Shown here piece after piece: positions 8,405 to 16,166 of a stretch of 53,048 bases of DNA. A program made the position numbers and the translations under genes. This stretch comes from an uncultured Nostoc sp. (GTDB lineage Bacteria > Cyanobacteriota > Cyanobacteriia > Cyanobacteriales > Nostocaceae). Location of the stretch: contig NZ_CALMFY010000213.1 in NCBI RefSeq assembly GCF_937863485.1, forward strand, positions 13,590-66,637, given 5' to 3'. Under the pieces are notes generated by a model that did not search any database, was not told the DNA's origin, and saw nothing but the letters and a program-made list of their open reading frames with translations. Every line of letters begins with the position of its first letter. Positions within the stretch are counted from its first letter, which is position 1.

Positions 8405-9499
8405 GTGCCAAAATCCCCTAAATATTTGCTGATTGGATCAACCGAGACTTACAGCGGTAAATCTGCAACTGTTCTGGGTTTGTCTCATCAGCTACAGCAA
8501 AAAGGACTAGATATTTCCTACGGTAAACCGCTCGGTACGTGTTTGAATTTGTCTAGTGGAACCGTAATTGAGGAAGATGTCCAGTTCATCGCTCTTAGCC
8601 TCAATTTGCCGGAAAACCGTGTTGCACCTACAATGCTGGCTTTGGATGAACTAAATGTGCAAAAGCGCTTGCGGGGGGAAGACAAAACCGATTATCAACA
8701 GTCCCTAACACAGCAATATTTGCAAATGTCCCAAGGAGATTTGGTGTTACTGGAGGGGCCTGGTGATTTGTCCGAAGGCAATTTGTTTGACTTGTCTTTG
8801 CTGCAAATGGCTGAAGTCTTGGATGCTGCTGTGCTGTTAGTAACCCGCTATAAATCGTTGCTTTCGGTTGAGGCGCTATTGGCTGCTAAAGGGCGTGTGG
8901 GCGATCGCTTGATTGGAGTTGTGATCAATGATATCCCACTCACCCAACTAGAAGCGGTTGACACTCTCTTGCGCCCATTTTTGGAACAGCAGGGGATTCC
9001 GGTGCTAGCAATGCTGCCGAACAGCGATTTGCTCCGCAGTGTCAGTGTTGGCGAACTAGTCAAGCAGTTAAAGGCTGATGTTCTCTGTGGCAACGATCGC
9101 CTAGATTTGTTGGTGGAAAGTCTGGCAATTGGAGCGATGAATGTCAACTCCGCTGTGAAGTATTTCCGCAAACGCCGGAATATGGCAGTGGTAACAGGAG
9201 GCGATCGCGTGGAAATTCAGCAAGCTGCTTTGGAAACCTCTACCCAATGTTTAATTCTCACCGGACAACTACCACCGCCGCCGTTCATTCTCAGTCGCGC
9301 TGAAGAACTAGAAATCCCGATTTTATCTGTTGACTTAGACACCCTCACCACTGTAGAAATTGTTGACCGCACTTTCGGGCAAGTCCGACTCCACGAGCCG
9401 ATTAAAGTTCAGTGCATTCGCCAATTGATGTCTGAGCATTTTGACATTGACCGCCTGTTATCTAAACTGGGTTTAACTCCGGCAGCAGCATTGTCTTAG
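8405..9499 (+). CDS. BioD-like / DRTGG-domain 'phosphotransacetylase family' protein
   Basis: 364 residues with a GTG start at 8405; an AGGAG lies 6 bp upstream, and the ATG at 8401 is out of frame and soon terminates. The N-terminal half is a dethiobiotin-synthetase-like P-loop domain (LIGSTETYSGKS, then VLLEGPGDL and VVINDIPL); the C-terminal part from about residue 215 is a DRTGG-type domain. This arrangement matches the N-terminal regulatory half of long phosphotransacetylases, without the catalytic PTA domain. Cyanobacteria carry it as a separate conserved protein of unknown function, perhaps nucleotide sensing. An acetyl-phosphate-forming activity is not supported. Confidence 0.85.
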   Translation: MPKSPKYLLIGSTETYSGKSATVLGLSHQLQQKGLDISYGKPLGTCLNLSSGTVIEEDVQFIALSLNLPENRVAPTMLALDELNVQKRLRGEDKTDYQQSLTQQYLQMSQGDLVLLEGPGDLSEGNLFDLSLLQMAEVLDAAVLLVTRYKSLLSVEALLAAKGRVGDRLIGVVINDIPLTQLEAVDTLLRPFLEQQGIPVLAMLPNSDLLRSVSVGELVKQLKADVLCGNDRLDLLVESLAIGAMNVNSAVKYFRKRRNMAVVTGGDRVEIQQAALETSTQCLILTGQLPPPPFILSRAEELEIPILSVDLDTLTTVEIVDRTFGQVRLHEPIKVQCIRQLMSEHFDIDRLLSKLGLTPAAALS

Positions 9500-9541
9500 G
9501 CTGATCAACTCAAACAATTCAAGAGCATCAATGCTCAGTCA

Positions 9542-10060
9542 TCAGTTAGAGGGCTGTATTATTGGCGAAGGCACAGCTGGCTCGCTGTCACCTCCCAGGC
9601 GACGGCGTGCTGTCTCTTTCCGCCCCATAGCTGGGACGTGCTTAGTTGCAGCAGCTAATCCAAACACAGGCATATTCCCATAAACCGCCTCATATCTTCC
9701 CGGTTCGATTAAATAAGTTTCGTGCCAAATGCCGACACTGCCATCAGCACCAATGGCTTGATTAAACCTTTGCCAAGCTTCTAGATGTGCATCAGCTGGA
9801 TTTCTGGCAAAACGCTCCAAATCCTCGAACGATCGCCAATACTGAATCAATCCCACTCCTCGCCAGTAAACAAAAGTTTCTCCTCCTAAAAACCCTTTTT
9901 CAGGATTCTGATTAAGGCTTCGTAGCATGGGCGACATTGCCCTAGCTGTGGGAATCCATTTGGAAAAAGCGAAGAATTTATTAATTCGCATTCCAATCAG
10001 AAACACAACAAAGGGTTGATTAATCTCGGCTGTAAATCGTCCCTGTATTACTTGAGGCAT
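9542..10060 (-). CDS. DUF4188 domain protein (monooxygenase-like ferredoxin-fold)
   Basis: 172 residues beginning MPQVIQGRFTAEINQPFVVF, then LIGMRINKFFAFSKWIPTA and YWRGVGLIQYWRSFEDLERFAR, which is the pattern of DUF4188 proteins related to alpha-beta barrel monooxygenase-like folds. The segment WHETYLIEPGRYEAVYGNMP near residue 120 is also typical. The last 30 residues are low complexity. The gene is divergent from a PadR regulator with a paired palindromic operator between them, so it is very likely PadR-repressed and induced by a small molecule. Biochemical function is unknown. Confidence 0.8.
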   Translation of the reverse strand: MPQVIQGRFTAEINQPFVVFLIGMRINKFFAFSKWIPTARAMSPMLRSLNQNPEKGFLGGETFVYWRGVGLIQYWRSFEDLERFARNPADAHLEAWQRFNQAIGADGSVGIWHETYLIEPGRYEAVYGNMPVFGLAAATKHVPAMGRKETARRRLGGDSEPAVPSPIIQPSN

Positions 10061-10088
10061 CTATTACTCCTTGCTGTTTTAGCTTAAT

Positions 10089-10131
10089 ATGCAACTAATT
10101 GCATATAAACATTTTATGCAATTAGTTGCAT
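10089..10131. promoter_or_regulatory. Paired 16-bp PadR-type operator between divergent genes
   Basis: ATGCAACTAATTGCAT at 10089-10104 and ATGCAATTAGTTGCAT at 10116-10131 are exact reverse complements, 11 bp apart. Each is itself a dyad ATGCAA-N4-TTGCAT. The site lies between the DUF4188 start (10060) and the PadR start and should control both. PadR proteins commonly bind ATGT/ACAT-type dyads next to their own gene; this is the expected layout. Confidence 0.8.
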
Positions 10132-10155
10132 ATGTCAAGTGGTGAATTCAAAATT

Positions 10156-10692
10156 ATGGCATTAGCGCACGCAATATTAGCTGCTCTGGTTGACGCGCCT
10201 TGTAGTGGGTATGATTTAGCAAAACGATTCGATGGCTCTGTAGGCTTTTTCTGGTCAGCAAGTCACCAGCAGATTTATCGGGAGTTGTCGAAGCTAGAAG
10301 ATCAAGGATGGATTAGTTCCGAGTCAATTGTTCAAGCAGGACGCCCAGATAAAAAGCTCTACAAGGTTACAGACTTGGGAGAACAGCAGCTCAAAGAGTG
10401 GATTGCTCAACCTTGTGAACCCACACCGATTAAAGATGATTTGCTTGTTAAAATTTTTGCTGGGCATATTGCTTCTAACCAGATGATCTTGGCAGAGCTA
10501 GAGCGTCACCGAAAAGCCCACTTAAAAAAATTATCTACGTACAAGGATTTAGAACAAGAATGCTTTCAGAATCCGCAAGAACTCCCAGAATCAGCAAAAT
10601 TTCAGTATTTGACTCTCCTGAATGGCATTACTTATGAAACACATTGGCTGGCTTGGTGTGACCAAGTAATCCAAACAATCGAAAAATTGTAG
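10156..10692 (+). CDS. PadR family transcriptional regulator
   Basis: 178 residues from the ATG at 10156 (MALAHAILAALVD). This is a classic PadR winged helix with SGYDLAKRFD, then FFWSASHQQIYRELSKLEDQGWI and the wing GRPDKKLYKVTDLGEQQLKEW, followed by a C-terminal helical dimerisation arm. In-frame earlier starts are ATG 10132 and TTG 10126; 10156 has a GGTGA about 10 bp upstream and matches the usual family start, while 10132 would put the start directly on the operator. It probably represses itself and the divergent DUF4188 gene until a ligand binds. Confidence 0.88.
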   Translation: MALAHAILAALVDAPCSGYDLAKRFDGSVGFFWSASHQQIYRELSKLEDQGWISSESIVQAGRPDKKLYKVTDLGEQQLKEWIAQPCEPTPIKDDLLVKIFAGHIASNQMILAELERHRKAHLKKLSTYKDLEQECFQNPQELPESAKFQYLTLLNGITYETHWLAWCDQVIQTIEKL

Positions 10693-10731
10693 CAAAGTCT
10701 AACTCAGGTTCGCCTCGCATCTACACGCTGT

Positions 10732-11277
10732 TTGGTAAAATATCTGGGTCGTTTAATCGGATTATGTCTATCTTTGAGCCAATCAACAGACCTTATTAAC
10801 CTCGATACATTAGCGCAGGAACTGGCGACAATCCAGCAAACGGGTTCTAAAAGAATTGCCTTGCTGGGTTCTCGTCACGTCCCGATTACGCATCAGAATC
10901 TTATTGAAATGATGACATATGCCCTAGTTTTATCGGGTAATCGCATCATTACTTCAGGTGCTACAGGTACAAATTCAGCTGCCATCAAGGGAGCAACGCG
11001 GGCTGATCCGAATTTGTTAACGGTGATTCTACCCCAAAGCCTGGAACGCCAGCCTTTGGAATCGCGCCAGCAACTAGAACAGGTAATGCATCTAGTGGAA
11101 AATTCCAGTAATGATAATCTGTCACTTGCTGAAGCTAGTTACCTGTGCAACAAGGAAATTGTCTCTCGTTGCCAGCAACTGATCTGCTTTGCATTTCACG
11201 ACAGTGGTACCCTGTTACAAACTTGTCAAGATGCAGAAGAACAAAGAAAAGTAGTGACCCTCTTCTACTTTGATTAG
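10732..11277 (+). CDS. Cyanobacterial DprA/SMF-like 'DNA recombination-mediator protein A'
   Basis: 181 residues with a Rossmann-like core: SKRIALLGSRHVPITHQN, ALVLSGNRIITSGATGTN (the GG/SG-TNS pattern of DprA-type and LOG-type folds), GATRADPNLLTVILPQSLE and a conserved tail RKVVTLFYFD. It is shorter than DprA and lacks the C-terminal winged helix, so natural-transformation function is not assured. There is no ATG start: TTG at 10732 or, perhaps better, TTG at 10774 (reading MSQSTDLINL) are the options. The family name is from recollection of cyanobacterial annotation. Confidence 0.72.
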   Translation: MVKYLGRLIGLCLSLSQSTDLINLDTLAQELATIQQTGSKRIALLGSRHVPITHQNLIEMMTYALVLSGNRIITSGATGTNSAAIKGATRADPNLLTVILPQSLERQPLESRQQLEQVMHLVENSSNDNLSLAEASYLCNKEIVSRCQQLICFAFHDSGTLLQTCQDAEEQRKVVTLFYFD

Positions 11278-11372
11278 TCATTTGTCATTTGTCTTTTGTC
11301 ATTTGTCTTTTATATTTGACTAATGACTGATGACTGATGACTGATGACTGATGACTAATAACCAATAACTAA
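11278..11372. repeat. STRR cluster (TCATTTGTC and TGACTGA units)
   Basis: The whole spacer is built from short tandem units: TCATTTGTC/TTTTGTC variants, then four TGACTGA heptads, then AATAACCAATAACTAATA. It is noncoding. It abuts the start of the next gene, so its length may vary between strains. Confidence 0.75.
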
Positions 11373-11378
11373 TAAGTA

Positions 11379-11777
11379 ATGATAATTTTTTTGTACTCGA
11401 TCGCTGCTGCTGCCGTTCTGATTTACTTACCATTTTTGGTGGTAGCTTATGCCCGTGCACAGATTGGGTATGAAATGTTTTCTACTCCTCGTGCTATGTT
11501 TGAGAAATTGCCACCATACGCCCAACGAGCTACTTGGGCACATCAGAATACCTTTGAAGCGTTTATGGTGTTTGCGGCAGCGGCCTTGATGGCATATGTA
11601 ACTGGTGTAAATTCTTCTACAGCACAACTGGCTGCGATCGCCTTTGTGGTGGCCCGTTTGCTATACTCAATTTTTTATATTTTGAATATACCCCTTTTGC
11701 GATCGCTGATGTTTGGCATTGGCATCCTTGGCTCTGCCACTCTCTTTTTCTTGAGCATCATCCAAGCTACTAGTTAA
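11379..11777 (+). CDS. MAPEG family membrane protein
   Basis: 132 residues with four hydrophobic helices (about 2-22, 55-75, 82-102, 107-128). The loop after helix 1 carries a Pro-rich FEKLPPYAQRATWAHQNTFE segment, with the conserved His-Asn-x-x-E found in MAPEG (membrane-associated, eicosanoid and glutathione metabolism) proteins. Bacterial members may have glutathione transferase or peroxidase activity, but most are uncharacterised. It is expected in the cytoplasmic membrane. It is probably monocistronic, with repeat-filled spacers on both sides. Confidence 0.82.
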   Translation: MIIFLYSIAAAAVLIYLPFLVVAYARAQIGYEMFSTPRAMFEKLPPYAQRATWAHQNTFEAFMVFAAAALMAYVTGVNSSTAQLAAIAFVVARLLYSIFYILNIPLLRSLMFGIGILGSATLFFLSIIQATS

Positions 11778-11859
11778 TTGGGGAGTTGTGGCTGGGGACT
11801 GGGAAAAAGTTTTCCCAATACCCAATCCAAAATCCAAAATCTAAAATCCAAAATGTTTT

Positions 11860-12351
11860 ATGGCTTCTACTTTTTCCTTTGACATTGTGAGCGACTTTGA
11901 CCGACAAGAGTTGGTTAACGCTGTCGATCAAGTTATCCGAGACATCAAAGGTCGTTACGACCTCAAAGACACTCAAACTACTGTCGAGTTAGTCGAAGAA
12001 AGTATTAACGTTAGTACTGATAGCGAGTTTACCTTAGATTCTGTACACACCATCCTGCGGGAAAAAGCCGCCAAGCGTAACCTCTCCCAGAAAATCTTTG
12101 ATTTTGGCAAAGTTGAATCAGCTAGTGGTAATCGCGTCCGTCAAGAAATCAAACTCAAAAAAGGCATCAGTCAGGAAATCGCCAAACAAATTTCCAAATT
12201 GATTCGCGACGAATTCAAAAAGGTACAAGCTTCAATCCAAGGGGATGTTGTGCGGGTTTCTGCCAAATCTAAAGATGACTTACAAGTAGTCATGCAGCGG
12301 CTGAAACAAGAAGATTACCCAGTAGCTTTGCAATTTACAAATTATCGTTAA
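11860..12351 (+). CDS. YajQ family cyclic di-GMP-binding protein (UPF0234)
   Basis: 163 residues, the standard length. The start [20 protein letters not shown], then [32 protein letters not shown], and the end [23 protein letters not shown] are diagnostic of YajQ. It consists of two ferredoxin-like modules. Some members bind c-di-GMP and affect transcription factors; earlier work described nucleic-acid or nucleotide binding. A run of CCAAAAT heptads lies directly upstream (about 11824-11852). Recognition is firm; a role in this organism is not known. Confidence 0.93.
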   Translation: MASTFSFDIVSDFDRQELVNAVDQVIRDIKGRYDLKDTQTTVELVEESINVSTDSEFTLDSVHTILREKAAKRNLSQKIFDFGKVESASGNRVRQEIKLKKGISQEIAKQISKLIRDEFKKVQASIQGDVVRVSAKSKDDLQVVMQRLKQEDYPVALQFTNYR

Positions 12352-12362
12352 AAGATTTGTAT

Positions 12363-12379
12363 GGTGGGCAATGCCCACC
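12363..12379 (+). terminator. Possible terminator after yajQ
   Basis: GGTGGGCA and TGCCCACC are exact complements separated by one base, so in RNA the central pairs must open to form a loop. It starts 12 bp after the stop. A T8 run comes about 15 bp later. Weak candidate. Confidence 0.35.
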
Positions 12380-12441
12380 CAAAATAAGTTTTGTGATTTT
12401 TTTTGTTTGGATGTAATACAGGATAGGGGCGCATCGCTATC

Positions 12442-12731
12442 CATTGGTGTCAACTTAACGTTAAAACCAGTCTATAAATAGCTTTTAGAGATTGTCTCGT
12501 TCCTAGTCGGAGACTAGGAATGCATACTCTTAGGCTCCGCCTTCCTGACTCGCGACACCGCAATAAACAGCATTTCCAGCCAGGGGCTGGAAACGAGGTT
12601 TGAAAAGGCTTTTGGCTTAAGTTAACACCACAGGACTTACGCAAGAACTCTCTGAAACTCTTATTCCTTTGTGTCCTTTGCGCCCTTTGCGGTTCGTTTT
12701 ATCATGATTTTGCGTAAGTCCTGCACCAATG
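12442..12731. mobile_element. Non-autonomous element with CATTGGTGTYAACTTAA ends, interrupted by a second element
   Basis: The left end at 12442-12458 and the right end (12617-12630, continued at 12729-12731) are inverted copies of CATTGGTGTYAACTTAA with one mismatch. The interior holds a second palindrome (TTCCTAGTC-GGA-GACTAGGAA) and CCAGCC-AGG-GGCTGG. It has no transposase. The 93-bp element at 12631 is inserted inside its right terminal repeat. The native length is about 192 bp. I could not settle a target duplication. Confidence 0.6.
12631..12723. mobile_element. 93-bp MITE with 14-bp terminal inverted repeats and 5-bp target duplication
   Basis: Ends CAGGACTTACGCAA (12631-12644) and TTGCGTAAGTCCTG (12710-12723) are exact inverted copies. 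CACCA occurs directly on both sides (12626-12630 and 12724-12728). The interior contains a CCTTTGCGCCCTTTGCGG core that is shared with the arms of the GxxExxY cassette at 23692 and 24129. A second copy is at 39267. It has no coding capacity, so it must depend on a transposase elsewhere. Confidence 0.9.
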
Positions 12732-12786
12732 ACATATCTAGCCCCTACGAACAATTTGTATTTCACTGCATTGAAAACAGCTACAA

Positions 12787-13344
12787 TCAAGACCGTCCGC
12801 TAATACTTTTTTGAAATGCTGGACGCTCAGATAACTGCTTCATATAATTCAACACCGCCGGGTAGGAGCTGAGGTCTAGCTTCAGCATAATGGGAATGTA
12901 ATTCAGAATAGACCCCACTGCCACATCGACAACAGTGAATTCATTACCCAGCAGAAAAGGTTGCTTACTGAAAATTTCATTTAATGGAGTTAACAAGCGG
13001 GGCATTTCCCGATCCCGACTTGCTTCTACAAAAATTCCTGGCCCAAGGGTCGCATTGGCAAACAACACCCATTGGGAAAATACAGCACGTTCCTCTGCTG
13101 AAACTGAAGTTTTACCGTACTTATCAGCAAGATATAGCAAAATTGCCCCAGATTCCCAAAGTTTAAAATCTCCATCAACAATTGCTGGAACTTTACCAAC
13201 TGGATTAATTGCCAAATATGCAGGCTGGAGATGTTCACCCGCCTGCATATCGAGCTTGACAAATTCGTAGGGAATTCCTAGTTCCTCTAAATACCAGTGA
13301 ACAATTGACGCTCGACTCCTAGTACTGCCGTAGAGTTTTAGCAT
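12787..13344 (-). CDS. Glutathione S-transferase family protein
   Basis: 185 residues. An N-terminal thioredoxin-like domain starts MLKLYGSTRSRASIVHWYLEE and has the cis-Pro motif GKVPAIVDGD and the ES pair in WESGAILLYLADKYG that contacts glutathione. The helical C-terminal domain has LLGNEFTVVDVAVGSILNY, the usual N-capping Asp motif. The Ser/Thr after YG is the likely catalytic residue. Role: conjugation or peroxide reduction; substrate unknown. It lies 6 bp downstream of the small conserved gene at 13351, so the two probably form an operon. Confidence 0.9.
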   Translation of the reverse strand: MLKLYGSTRSRASIVHWYLEELGIPYEFVKLDMQAGEHLQPAYLAINPVGKVPAIVDGDFKLWESGAILLYLADKYGKTSVSAEERAVFSQWVLFANATLGPGIFVEASRDREMPRLLTPLNEIFSKQPFLLGNEFTVVDVAVGSILNYIPIMLKLDLSSYPAVLNYMKQLSERPAFQKSISGRS

Positions 13345-13350
13345 AATTAC

Positions 13351-13815
13351 TTAAAGAACTTTGTGAGTGTGAGAATGCTGTTTAACGTTGTCCTCTTTAG
13401 TGACAACTCTAGCGGCGTTTAACACCCTTTTCCGCTCAATGGAATACTTAAACTCAGTGTAGTTTGTACCTAATGGAATCAGAGATTTTGCAGATTCACG
13501 ACGCTTGTAGGTACGAGCTGCTGCAAATGCCCGTGGCACAAATTCCTCTCCAAACTGAGCCGACTCTGGGAAGCCATCTGGCAACAGTTGTGAATCGCCA
13601 TCCAGCACAGATCCCAAAGTTGTTGCATGAGCCAGCTTATAGGAGGTAGGGATGCCCTTTAAAAGCGCTTCCAAAGCCGCGGAGGGAATCGGTTCTATAA
13701 CTTCGATTTGATAAACTTCTCCATCTTCTTTGACGAAGCAGGTTGCCAAGCCGATAACAATATAATCATCGGTTGCTAAATCAGGGGCATTGGGATAGGA
13801 AATTGCAGTTGTCAT
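13351..13815 (-). CDS. Conserved hypothetical protein, probably cyanobacterial
   Basis: 154 residues from the ATG at 13815 (MTTAISYPNAPDLATDDY); a TTG five codons earlier is less likely. Motifs include YIVIGLATCFVKEDGEVYQ, EPIPSAALEALLKGIPTSYK and a basic region RTYKRRESAKSLIPLGTNYT, and it ends in a His-rich KQHSHTHKVL tail that could bind metal. I do not recognise a named family. No signal peptide or membrane segment is visible. It is transcribed before the GST gene with a 6-bp gap, so a redox or stress link is possible but only by context. Confidence 0.7.
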   Translation of the reverse strand: MTTAISYPNAPDLATDDYIVIGLATCFVKEDGEVYQIEVIEPIPSAALEALLKGIPTSYKLAHATTLGSVLDGDSQLLPDGFPESAQFGEEFVPRAFAAARTYKRRESAKSLIPLGTNYTEFKYSIERKRVLNAARVVTKEDNVKQHSHTHKVL

Positions 13816-14239
13816 CGGAAAATTTCTCAAAACTTAAAAATTGAATCCAGAGGATGGGGCATTGGCCAAACAGGGCATGGGGCATTGGGTATTAATTGTT
13901 CTCTTCCAGATTCCCCTTATCCCTTATCCTGCTCATCCCCTGTTTAATGAACGGCTTGTTGGCATTCTACCAATTTGTCGCTCTCACTACTTGACTAGTC
14001 TTTGAGATTAACATCTGCTATTTCTGGAATTTAACTTCGGGATCAAGTATCCATGATTAGGTTTGAGGAGCAATTGTTTATTTAGGGCGTAAATTTCTCT
14101 TATGCGGCTAAGTTAAGTTCTCTCTTGAGATAGCTTTAATGTAACCCTAAATACCTTAGAAATAGACACAGTGGTAAAACCACTAGCAGTAAAAAACTAT
14201 AATTTTATTTCCAAAAGCATTGATTTAATGTAGGAAAAG
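13816..14239. other. Intergenic region of about 420 bp, divergent promoters expected
   Basis: It lies between divergent genes, so it must hold two promoters. A GGGGCATTGG repeat patch is seen at about 13854-13890. No small ORF, RNA or clear operator was found. Confidence 0.4.
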
Positions 14240-14959
14240 ATGAATACTCACTCATTTTTAGCTGACGATGACCAGCAAAGTAAGCAATACAAATATGTTT
14301 TAAATTATACAATAAATTTTCAAGAGCAGAGGATGAACGATCGCAGCGAATCTACTTTAGGGGATAGCTACTTACGCTCTTGTGCTTTGAAGTCGGCTCA
14401 ACAAGGAGATTATACTGAGGCGATCGCACTTTTAAGCCAACTAATTTCCCGCCATCCGCACAATGCGGTTGATTACAACAACCGGGGGCTAATTTATTTC
14501 CAAAGTGGTGAAAAGCAAAAAGCGCTTTCCGACTATAATACTGCCCTCAAAATCAATCCCAATTTGGCTAGTGCTTATAATAATCGGGCAAATTACTACG
14601 CTGCTTGTGGAGAATTAGCAGCAGCACTTGCGGACTACGATCAAGCAATTAATTTTAATCCTCGCCATGTCCGGGCGTGGATTAACCGAGGCATTACCTG
14701 GCGTGACTTGGGGCAATATGAGGAGGCAATTGAGAATTTTGAGGTAGCACTGCTTTTGGGTCAACTAGAAGGTCATATCTGGGCTGAACGCGGCAGGACT
14801 TACCATCTTTGGGGCGACTGGAATTGTGCGATCGCTGATTATCGTCGCGCCCTCACTCAACTGCCCTCTATCGACAACAGTAAGGATATTACTGGTTGTC
14901 GCTTGCGTTTACAACTCAAAAATTGGCTAAACGAGTTGCTATCTGAATCAACGTCCTAA
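14240..14959 (+). CDS. TPR repeat protein
   Basis: 239 residues. At least four tetratricopeptide repeats fill about residues 45-215: DYNNRGLIYFQSGEKQKALS, SAYNNRANYYAACGELAAAL, RAWINRGITWRDLGQYEEAI and HIWAERGRTYHLWGDWNCAI. The N-terminal 30 residues are poorly structured, and a second ATG at 14333 (MNDRSESTLG) could be the true start; the upstream ATG has TAGGAAAAG just before it. TPRs form a protein-binding superhelix. No signal peptide or catalytic domain is present. The binding partner is unknown. Confidence 0.85.
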   Translation: MNTHSFLADDDQQSKQYKYVLNYTINFQEQRMNDRSESTLGDSYLRSCALKSAQQGDYTEAIALLSQLISRHPHNAVDYNNRGLIYFQSGEKQKALSDYNTALKINPNLASAYNNRANYYAACGELAAALADYDQAINFNPRHVRAWINRGITWRDLGQYEEAIENFEVALLLGQLEGHIWAERGRTYHLWGDWNCAIADYRRALTQLPSIDNSKDITGCRLRLQLKNWLNELLSESTS

Positions 14960-15185
14960 TTGGTAGATGAGTTCTTCTGGAGGATTCAAAATTCAAAATA
15001 ATTGATTAAATTTTGAATTGAAATTTAGTGACGCTGTATCGCTAATGACTAATAGATGATAACTACATAGCTATTCAAAAATTAGCTATTAACCATTATT
15101 TATTAGCAATAATATAAATTAACACCCGGTTTATCCGTAGCCTGAATCACAAGAAACCTGAATAATCCCAAATTCGCGATTTGTC

Positions 15186-15596
15186 TTAGGGTGATGACTC
15201 AGTTTGTTCATCTTCTCGGCGATCCTGATTCATCAACACGACCCGACGCTGGCTGGGATCAAATCGGTATCCTTGTTCTTGCATAATAGTTTTAGTTTGC
15301 TGAGGATCGAAGTTACGGCCAAATTTCGCCTGCAAACCATTCACATGTCCTTCCATCAGCTTGACTTCAGTACCAATTTCTCGCAACTTTTCTTGCTGTA
15401 ACCAATGATAAGGCAAAAGTTGTGCTAATGCAGATGCTGCAACGGCTGTAACGGCAAGATTAACCGCTATTTTGGCTGTGCTTTCCAGTGCCATCACCTG
15501 GTAAGAACGTTGACGAAGATGCCGCTTTGGTCGAGGAGTGACCCGGCGTTTTTGTATAGGTTGTAACGGTGGTTTGGAGGGTTGAATCGCGTTCAT
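15186..15596 (-). CDS. Slr1601-like putative cell-division protein
   Basis: 136 residues. The basic N-terminus (RRVTPRPKRHLRQRSYQVM) is followed by one membrane segment (IAVNLAVTAVAASALAQLL), then a coiled-coil-like LREIGTEVKLMEGHVNGLQA and FGRNFDPQQTKTIMQEQGYR, ending in an acidic tail. This is the organisation of the small cyanobacterial proteins related to Slr1601, thought to be divisome-associated, with an FtsL/FtsB-like topology (short cytoplasmic N-terminus, one TM helix, coiled coil). The name is from memory and function is inferred. Confidence 0.6.
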   Translation of the reverse strand: MNAIQPSKPPLQPIQKRRVTPRPKRHLRQRSYQVMALESTAKIAVNLAVTAVAASALAQLLPYHWLQQEKLREIGTEVKLMEGHVNGLQAKFGRNFDPQQTKTIMQEQGYRFDPSQRRVVLMNQDRREDEQTESSP

Positions 15597-15849
15597 GATG
15601 CTAAAAAATAACCTCGTTTAATGAAGGGAAGCACTGTAAAAGCGTTCTGGCGCTAATTACTGCTTGATTTAGCTGTCATATTACTTCATTTTTTTGAAAT
15701 AACTACAAGTGTTGCAGCAGTTAAAAAATAACCTGGCTTACGTAAGTGCCAGTTTCCTAGCTATTTATGGCATAAAGCCACAAGAAGAAAGGAAATTGCA
15801 CCCCGTACTGCCAGGATTATTAGCTTTTTAACTGTGTCACATCGTAGCG

Positions 15850-15981
15850 TTATTTGTAAAGTTCTGTGGCTAATCGCCAAGCTAGAACTCCTGGGATCAG
15901 CGCCACAACTAGAGCGATGTAGACTTGAGTATCTGAGATGGAAGATATCTGAGCAATGTACAGAGTATCTAAGATAGGCAT
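15850..15981 (-). CDS. psaM: Photosystem I reaction centre subunit XII
   Basis: A 43-codon gene. The ATG at 15981 has a strong AGGAGG site 8 bp upstream. The protein ends SDTQVYIALVVALIPGVLAW followed by RLATELYK, matching the PsaM pattern (SDTQ, one transmembrane helix, RLSTELYK in other cyanobacteria). A 14-residue N-terminal leader precedes SDTQ, slightly longer than the shortest known PsaM. PsaM is a single-helix thylakoid subunit near the trimer-forming region of photosystem I. It is monocistronic by position. The 250 bp between it and the gene at 15186 holds no other ORF. Confidence 0.9.
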   Translation of the reverse strand: MPILDTLYIAQISSISDTQVYIALVVALIPGVLAWRLATELYK

Positions 15982-16166
15982 GGCTGAAAACCTCCTAACC
16001 TGAATAGATTTTGAACAGTTCGTTTACTACTTTTCCTTGTTTTGCCAAGATTGGGGAATATCTTGTTACAAGATGCAACAAAAGCAGTTATTGGTCAGAC
16101 AATTTTGGATTTTAGATTTTGGATTTTGGATTGACTCCACGGATAAATCCGGGATTGATAAAAATT

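Noticed and set aside
8405..9499. Phosphate acetyltransferase or dethiobiotin synthetase function
   Set aside because: Only the P-loop and DRTGG parts are present; the PTA catalytic domain is absent and there is no biotin gene context.
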